A DNA stretch of 64,000 nucleotides, taken from positions 1,240,001 through 1,304,000 of the forward strand of contig NZ_CP126158.1 in assembly GCF_030127145.1 (NCBI RefSeq). Reading direction: 5' to 3'. Position 1 is the first letter of the stretch. Every line of letters starts with the position of its first letter. Under the pieces are notes generated by a model. The model was not told where the DNA came from and ran no database searches. It saw nothing but the letters and a program-made list of their open reading frames with translations. The DNA comes from Halobaculum halobium. Its GTDB lineage: Archaea; Halobacteriota; Halobacteria; Halobacteriales; Haloferacaceae. Positions 59,299 to 64,000 of the stretch are shown one piece after another. The translations under genes and the position numbers were made by a program.

Positions 59299-60366
59299 AT
59301 GGCGGACGCCTACGTCGCCCTGGCCGATGGTCGTGTCTTCGAGGCACGCGCCCGCGCGCCGGGCCGGACACGTGGTGAACTGGTCTTTACGACCGCGTAC
59401 ACCGGGTACGAGGAGTCGCTCACGGACCCCTCCTACGAGGAGCAGGTCCTGACGTTCTCCTACCCGTTGATCGGGAACTACGGCGTCCGAGACGAGCGAT
59501 TCGAGTCCGATCGCGTCCACCCGAACGCGGCGATCGCCCGCGAGTTCACCGACGACGTCGCCGAGTGGCTCGAGTCGGAGGGCGTGCCCGCGGTCGACCA
59601 CCTCGACACCCGCGACATCGTCACGAGCGTGCGCGAGGAGGGCGCGATGGCCTGCGGCATCGCCGCCGGCCCGGACGCGACCCCCGAGGCCGCGAAAGAA
59701 GAGCTGGAACAGTGCGTCGAGATGTCCGACCACCTCGACATCGGCAAGCAGGTGTCGACCGAGGAGCCGTACACCGTCGAAGGCGGCGGCGAGTGCAACG
59801 TGGCGCTGGTCGACTGCGGCATGAAAGGCTCCATCCCGAGTTCGCTGACCGACCGGGGCGCCGACGTGCACGTGCTCCCGTACGACGTTGACGCCGAGAC
59901 GGTCGCGGAACGCGATCCGGACGTGCTGTTCATCTCGAACGGCCCGGGCGACCCCGCGAACTTCGAGTCGGCGCAGGCGCTCGTCGAGGAGTTCGCCGGC
60001 GAAGTCCCGCTGGCGGGCATCTGCCTCGGCCAGCAGATCGTCGCCCGCGCGTTCGGCGGCGACACCGAGAAGATGGCCTTCGGCCACCACGGCGTCAACC
60101 AGCCCGTGCGCGACCTGGAGACCGGCCAGGTCGTCATGACGACACAGAACCACGGCTACTCGGTCGCCGACCCCGGTGACTTGGAGGTGACGCAGGTGAA
60201 CGTCAACGACGACACCGCCGAGGGACTCACGAGTAACGAGTGCGCCGTCGTCACCCGGCAGTACCATCCCGAGGCCAATCCGGGCCCGCACGACTCGCTG
60301 GGCTTCTTCGACGACGTACTGGAGATGGCCGAGAACGGGTCGCGGACGCCCGCCACCGCCGATTAG
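59299..60366 (+). CDS. carA: Carbamoyl-phosphate synthase small subunit
   Basis: A 355-residue glutaminase subunit. The N-terminal CarA domain (VFTTAYTGYEESLTDPSYEE) is followed by a class I amidotransferase domain with LAGICLGQQIVARAFGG, which holds the nucleophile Cys, and QYHPEANPGPHD, which holds the His and Glu. It releases ammonia from glutamine for carbamoyl phosphate, feeding arginine and pyrimidines. carB is not adjacent in this window. Confidence 0.93.
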   Translation: MADAYVALADGRVFEARARAPGRTRGELVFTTAYTGYEESLTDPSYEEQVLTFSYPLIGNYGVRDERFESDRVHPNAAIAREFTDDVAEWLESEGVPAVDHLDTRDIVTSVREEGAMACGIAAGPDATPEAAKEELEQCVEMSDHLDIGKQVSTEEPYTVEGGGECNVALVDCGMKGSIPSSLTDRGADVHVLPYDVDAETVAERDPDVLFISNGPGDPANFESAQALVEEFAGEVPLAGICLGQQIVARAFGGDTEKMAFGHHGVNQPVRDLETGQVVMTTQNHGYSVADPGDLEVTQVNVNDDTAEGLTSNECAVVTRQYHPEANPGPHDSLGFFDDVLEMAENGSRTPATAD

Positions 60367-60444
60367 CGACGGCGAAACTGTTCGCGTTCTTACAAAATTC
60401 GACTTCCGAGAAGCTACTTCCCCGCTCGTGTCGTCTCGCCGAAC

Positions 60445-62265
60445 ATGGCAGTCGATGACGCGGGACGCGACGAGTACCGCAAGGCGGTCGACCTCGACGA
60501 CCTCCGCAAAGAGGGCCGCGCGCTGACCGCCGTCGACGGGACGCCGATCGCGCTGTTCTACCACGAGGGGGAGGTGCGGGCGGTGAACAACCGCTGTCCG
60601 CACATGGGCTTTCCGCTCACAGAAGGAACCGTCGACGAGGGCGTGCTCACCTGCCACTGGCACCACGCGCGCTTCGAGCTCTCTTGCGGCGACACGTTCG
60701 ACCCGTGGGCCGACGACGTGGACACCTACCCGACGGACGTCCGAGACGGGACGGTGTACGTCTCGCCGGCCCCGCGGCGCTCGGATCCGCCGGGAGTCCA
60801 CTGGCGCGAGCGCCTCGACGACGGCCTCGAACAGAACCTCCGACTCGTGCTCGCGAAGTCCGCGGTCGCGCTCACCGACGCGGGCGTCCCCCCGGCCGAA
60901 GTCGTCGAGCGCGGCGTCACCTTCGGCGTGGGCAACCGCGCAGACGGGTGGAGCTCCGGGCTCACCATCCTGGTCGCGCTGGCGAACAGACTGCCGGACC
61001 TGGACGAACCGGACCGGAAACGCGCGCTGTATCAGGGGCTCACGGAGGTCGCCGGCGACTGCGACGGCGAGGCGCCGAAGTTCGATCAGGAGGCGTTCGC
61101 CGCGACGGACGTGCCGTTCGAGCGCCTGCTGTCGTGGTTCCGCGAAAACGTGGAGGTGCGCGACGCCGACGGCGCCGAGCGCGTGCTTCGCACCGCCGTC
61201 GCGGCCGGCCACGACCCCGAGAAGCTGACCGAACTACTCGTCACCGCGGCGACCGACCACCGCTACCTGAACACGGGCCACACGTTCGACTACGTCAACA
61301 AGGCGACGGAGGCGCTGGACCTGATTGGGTGGGACGACGAGGAGCGCACCGCCGAGGTGCTCGCGTCGCTCGTGCGCGGGCTCGCGACGGCCGACCGCGC
61401 CGAGGAGACGTCGTCGTGGCGCCAGCCCGACGACCTCGCGACGATGTGCGAGGAGTCGTTCGCTCGCCTCGACGACCTCGTCGCCGCCGGCGAGGCGAAG
61501 ACGTGGACCGAGCCGGACGACTTCACCGAGCGCCTGCACGCGGCCGACCCCGAGACGGTGTTCGACGCGCTGGAGGGGGCGATCGAGGACGGGGCGACCG
61601 TCGAACAGCTCGCGAGCGCCGTGTCGTTCGCGGCCGCAAAGCGCGTCGCGCTGTTCGCCACGAGCAACGAGTTCGCCGACTGGAACACGGTCCACCACAC
61701 GTTTACGTTCGCGAACGCGGTTCACCGCGCGGCCGAGCGGACGGACGCGACCGCGCTGTATCGCGGCGTGTTCGACGCCGCCGTGAACGTCTACCTCGAC
61801 CGCTTCCTCAACACGCCGCCGGCGCCCGAAGCGACGGGCGATCCCGACGCCGATCCGGAGACGGCGCTGGAGTCGCTCCGGACGGCCTTCGAGCAGCAGG
61901 GGAGGGTGCAACAGGCGGGCGACGCCGTCGCCGATTACCTCGCCGGCGGCGGCGACCCCGACCGGCTGAAGGCCGCGCTGGGCAACGCCCTGCTGGTCGA
62001 GGACACGAACTTCCACACGTTCCAGGCGTACGAGGCGGCGTGTCGCCAGTTCGACCGACGCGCGGCCGCCGGCGACGACGCCGGCGTCACCGACGAGCAG
62101 CGCGACTGCCTCGTCGCCGCCGCGCGCTACATGGCCGCCCACTACCCGACGCGTCGGTCGCGCGAACAGACGTTCTCCATCGCTGCGCGGCTGTTGCGCG
62201 GGGAGCGGGTCGACGCCGCCGACGAGGGAAGGGACGCGGATGCCGAGACGACGGCGGGGGATTGA
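60445..62265 (+). CDS. Rieske-type 2Fe-2S protein with a large C-terminal domain
   Basis: A 606-residue protein. Residues 15-110 are a Rieske ferredoxin domain: Cys51-x-His53 and Cys70-x2-His73 (RCPHMG, CHWHH) hold the cluster. The other about 490 residues are mostly helical, acidic and without recognised motif, with conserved-looking histidines (TDHRYLNTGHTFDYVNKATE). The size suggests an electron donor domain fused to an oxidoreductase or scaffold. It is neither a bc1 subunit nor a dioxygenase alpha subunit of normal layout. Confidence 0.78.
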   Translation: MAVDDAGRDEYRKAVDLDDLRKEGRALTAVDGTPIALFYHEGEVRAVNNRCPHMGFPLTEGTVDEGVLTCHWHHARFELSCGDTFDPWADDVDTYPTDVRDGTVYVSPAPRRSDPPGVHWRERLDDGLEQNLRLVLAKSAVALTDAGVPPAEVVERGVTFGVGNRADGWSSGLTILVALANRLPDLDEPDRKRALYQGLTEVAGDCDGEAPKFDQEAFAATDVPFERLLSWFRENVEVRDADGAERVLRTAVAAGHDPEKLTELLVTAATDHRYLNTGHTFDYVNKATEALDLIGWDDEERTAEVLASLVRGLATADRAEETSSWRQPDDLATMCEESFARLDDLVAAGEAKTWTEPDDFTERLHAADPETVFDALEGAIEDGATVEQLASAVSFAAAKRVALFATSNEFADWNTVHHTFTFANAVHRAAERTDATALYRGVFDAAVNVYLDRFLNTPPAPEATGDPDADPETALESLRTAFEQQGRVQQAGDAVADYLAGGGDPDRLKAALGNALLVEDTNFHTFQAYEAACRQFDRRAAAGDDAGVTDEQRDCLVAAARYMAAHYPTRRSREQTFSIAARLLRGERVDAADEGRDADAETTAGD

Positions 62266-62300
62266 TCGGCTGGTGACGACGCGGCCGGCGATCGGTCCGT

Positions 62301-63017
62301 TCAGTCGTCCTCGAAGCCGGATCCGTCGGTCCGGGCAGCCCCCGACCCCCACAGGGCGTCGGCGGTGCCGCCCCGCGGAAGGTCGTCGAAGCTCCACACT
62401 CGGTGGTCCGCGCGGACGCAGCGTCCCCGCTCCTCGTGCCCGTGGCGCTCGACGTGGACGGCGTCGAGGCCCGCGTTCCACGCGGCGCCCACGTCGCTGT
62501 CGCCGTCTCCGAGGTAGACGCCCCGCTGGCTCGTCGGGTCGACGCTGATGTCGTCCATCGCGATCTGCAGCGGGTCGGGGGCGGGCTTCCACCCCGTCTC
62601 GTCCGAACACGAGAGGAACGTGTCGAAGCGGGCGGTCAGGTCGAGCCGGTCGGTGACCGGTCGGGCGAGAAACTCCGCGCAGTGGGTGACCAAGCCCACC
62701 GGAACGTCCTGCTCGTGGAGGTCGTCGAGCAGCCGCGCGGCGTCGTCGTGGAGGTACGAGGCCTCGGCCCGCGCTTGCGGGTTCTCGACGGCGTGGAACG
62801 CCGGCCAGAACTCGGTCGGGTCGAGCCCCCACTCGCGCAAGAGCGGGTCGCGCGCGCCGGTGAGGCCGTGCCACAGCAGTTCGGCCTGCCGGTCGGAGAA
62901 CTCGTACCCGAGACGAGCGCCGACGCGGTCGAACACCTCGCGGGTGTACGACCACTCGGCGTCGACGAGCGTGCCGTCGAGGTCGAACAGCCAGAAGTCG
63001 TACGTGTTGGGGACCAT
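62301..63017 (-). CDS. HAD-superfamily phosphatase
   Basis: A 238-residue HAD hydrolase: motif I WLFDLDGTLVDAEW, motif II LVTHCA, motif III GWKPAPDP (Lys), motif IV YLGDGDSDVGAA. A helical cap sits after motif I. The C-terminal extension is unlike the family and may be halophile-specific. Likely a phosphoglycolate- or sugar-phosphate phosphatase. ATG at 63017 chosen over 63062. Confidence 0.82.
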   Translation of the reverse strand: MVPNTYDFWLFDLDGTLVDAEWSYTREVFDRVGARLGYEFSDRQAELLWHGLTGARDPLLREWGLDPTEFWPAFHAVENPQARAEASYLHDDAARLLDDLHEQDVPVGLVTHCAEFLARPVTDRLDLTARFDTFLSCSDETGWKPAPDPLQIAMDDISVDPTSQRGVYLGDGDSDVGAAWNAGLDAVHVERHGHEERGRCVRADHRVWSFDDLPRGGTADALWGSGAARTDGSGFEDD

Positions 63018-63096
63018 CAGCGGAGTCTGGAGTAGGTCGTTCCCGCTGTTATATCTTCGCACCCTAACGACCGAGTTTGGAACACCTTACTCGGGG

Positions 63097-63513
63097 TCAG
63101 GGCGCGGGATCGTCCGTTGCCCTTCCCGCGGCCGTACCGTCGCCCCCGTCCACGCGAATCGACGAGCCGAGGTACTTGTGCAGAACTTCGCGGACCGAGT
63201 CCGCCCGAAACGCCGTGAGGTCGTCGGCGATTGCGTCCCGCAGCGCCTCGAGGTACGCCCGGTCGGTCTCGAACTCCGAGAACCTCGCGGACACCACCTC
63301 GACCCCCGCAGGGAGCCGGTCGGCACACAGCCCGCGGACGTGCTCCTCGTCGTTCGCCTCGCCGCGCCACAGCGCGTCGCGAAACAGCAGCCATCCCTCC
63401 TCGCCCGGCCGCGGCGCGGGGATCCGAAGCACCGTCTCGAAGGCGTCCGGGTCGATACGCGCGCGCCGCGGCGAGAGAGTGAACCGGACCCGGAACACGT
63501 ACGACGCCTCCAT
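63097..63513 (-). CDS. LWR-salt family protein
   Basis: A 138-residue protein. EGWLLFRDALWRGEANDEEH contains the LWR triplet that names the haloarchaeal LWR-salt family, and ADSVREVLHKYLGSSIRV closes the conserved domain. The function of the family is unknown. The ATG at 63513 starts with the conserved MEASYVFRVRF. It follows the dehydratase gene by 14 bases in one operon. Confidence 0.75.
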   Translation of the reverse strand: MEASYVFRVRFTLSPRRARIDPDAFETVLRIPAPRPGEEGWLLFRDALWRGEANDEEHVRGLCADRLPAGVEVVSARFSEFETDRAYLEALRDAIADDLTAFRADSVREVLHKYLGSSIRVDGGDGTAAGRATDDPAP

Positions 63514-63527
63514 CGCCTCCGCCCCCG

Positions 63528-63812
63528 TCACTCCGCGAGTTCGTTCAGTCGCTCGGCCAAGTCGATGTCCTTCGCGGTGACCCCGCCGGCGTCGTGGGTG
63601 GTGAGGCGGACCTCGACCTCGCGCCACTCGACGGTCATCGACGGGTGGTGGAACGCCTCCTCGGCGAGGCCGCCCGCGCCGGCCGCGAAGCCGACGCCTT
63701 CGAGGTACGAGTCGAACTCGAAGGTGCGGGCGATCTCGTCAGCGTCCGCGTCGTGACGCCAGCCGTCGGGTAGTTCCGCCGCGATCTCGTCGGTATCGAG
63801 TACGTCGCTCAC
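63528..63812 (-). CDS. Pterin-4a-carbinolamine dehydratase
   Basis: A 94-residue protein from the GTG at 63812. FHHPSMTVEWREVEVRLTTH and the later Asp (KDIDLAERL) match the PCD/DCoH motif, including the His-His-Pro and the distal His. The enzyme dehydrates 4a-hydroxytetrahydropterin. Haloarchaeal members may also assist other pterin chemistry. The start is set where the fold begins; upstream residues are low-complexity. Confidence 0.85.
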   Translation of the reverse strand: MSDVLDTDEIAAELPDGWRHDADADEIARTFEFDSYLEGVGFAAGAGGLAEEAFHHPSMTVEWREVEVRLTTHDAGGVTAKDIDLAERLNELAE

Positions 63813-63932
63813 GGGAACACGGACGGTCGCCCGGGGCAAAAGCGTACCTCGGGGATCGTCCCTGTGAGAACCGAAGAAGACAGCCGAACAGAGCCGGTCA
63901 GGCGGCACGAGTCGGGACGCGTCCGAGATCGG

Positions 63933-64000
63933 TCAGCGACCGCCCGCGGCCGACGCGAGCGCAGACGTCGCGTCGTCGATCAGCGAAAGCGTCCTCGCAC
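63933..64000 (-). CDS. C-terminal end of a gene cut by the window (tentative)
   Basis: A minus-strand frame is open from the window edge to a TGA at 63933-63935 and reads RTLSLIDDATSALASAAGGR at its end. Codon third bases are mostly G or C, as in neighbours. Too short to identify; another frame in the same strand is also open. Confidence 0.3.
   Translation of the reverse strand, partial: ARTLSLIDDATSALASAAGGR

Overview
The window is a piece of chromosome from an extremely halophilic archaeon (class Halobacteria). The evidence is very GC-rich DNA with acidic, Asp/Glu-rich proteins, archaeal information genes (aIF2-beta, aIF5A, deoxyhypusine synthase, transcription factor S), a haloarchaeal type I isopentenyl-diphosphate isomerase, Tat lipoproteins, a heliorhodopsin, and short or absent 5' leaders with TATA boxes about 25 bases upstream of starts.

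Layout. (1) Bases 1-28668 are ordinary core genome: a phosphoribosyltransferase (cut by the window edge), an AhbA-AhbB-type siroheme decarboxylase, a DgcA/DgcN-like D-glutamate catabolism pair, an LLM flavin monooxygenase, tRNA-Leu(UAA), a peptide-type ABC binding lipoprotein, a PspA homologue, transcription factor S, beta-RFAP synthase, MsrB, aIF2-beta, YchF, a cold-shock protein, an ion channel, and finally a heliorhodopsin. (2) Bases 28665-50826 are a roughly 22-kb genomic island. It is visibly AT-richer, carries a tyrosine recombinase at 35050-35985, and is bounded by a 34-base imperfect direct repeat (30 of 34 identical) that overlaps the heliorhodopsin stop codon on the left. (3) Bases 50827-64000 return to GC-rich core genome: a membrane spermidine-synthase-like protein, deoxyhypusine synthase, Nif3-like protein, agmatinase, aIF5A, JAMM protease, isopentenyl-diphosphate isomerase, Lrp regulator, CarA, a Rieske protein, LWR-salt protein and pterin carbinolamine dehydratase.

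The island looks like a defence or modification locus. Its right third encodes two different tRNA-guanine-transglycosylase (TGT)-like proteins; one is fused to an ArcS-like DUF5591 domain. With them are a DUF6884-like protein, a GHKL ATPase translationally coupled to the second TGT, and a DUF262/DUF1524 (GmrSD-like) HNH nuclease. This gene set suggests a 7-deazaguanine base-exchange (Dpd-like) modification system paired with a nuclease. The middle carries a GNAT/ParB/clamp-like operon behind a structured leader. The left third carries a two-gene unit with a PD-(D/E)XK-type nuclease signature, two paralogous small genes with covarying inverted repeats before their starts, and two tandem promoter-plus-hairpin units that look like small RNA genes. 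A decayed TBP gene lies between the modules.

In the core, aIF5A, agmatinase and deoxyhypusine synthase sit close together and fit the agmatine-based hypusination route reported for haloarchaea. The Lrp-carA divergent promoter holds a perfect palindrome. The 6790-7094 gap holds two strong hairpins behind a TATA-like box.
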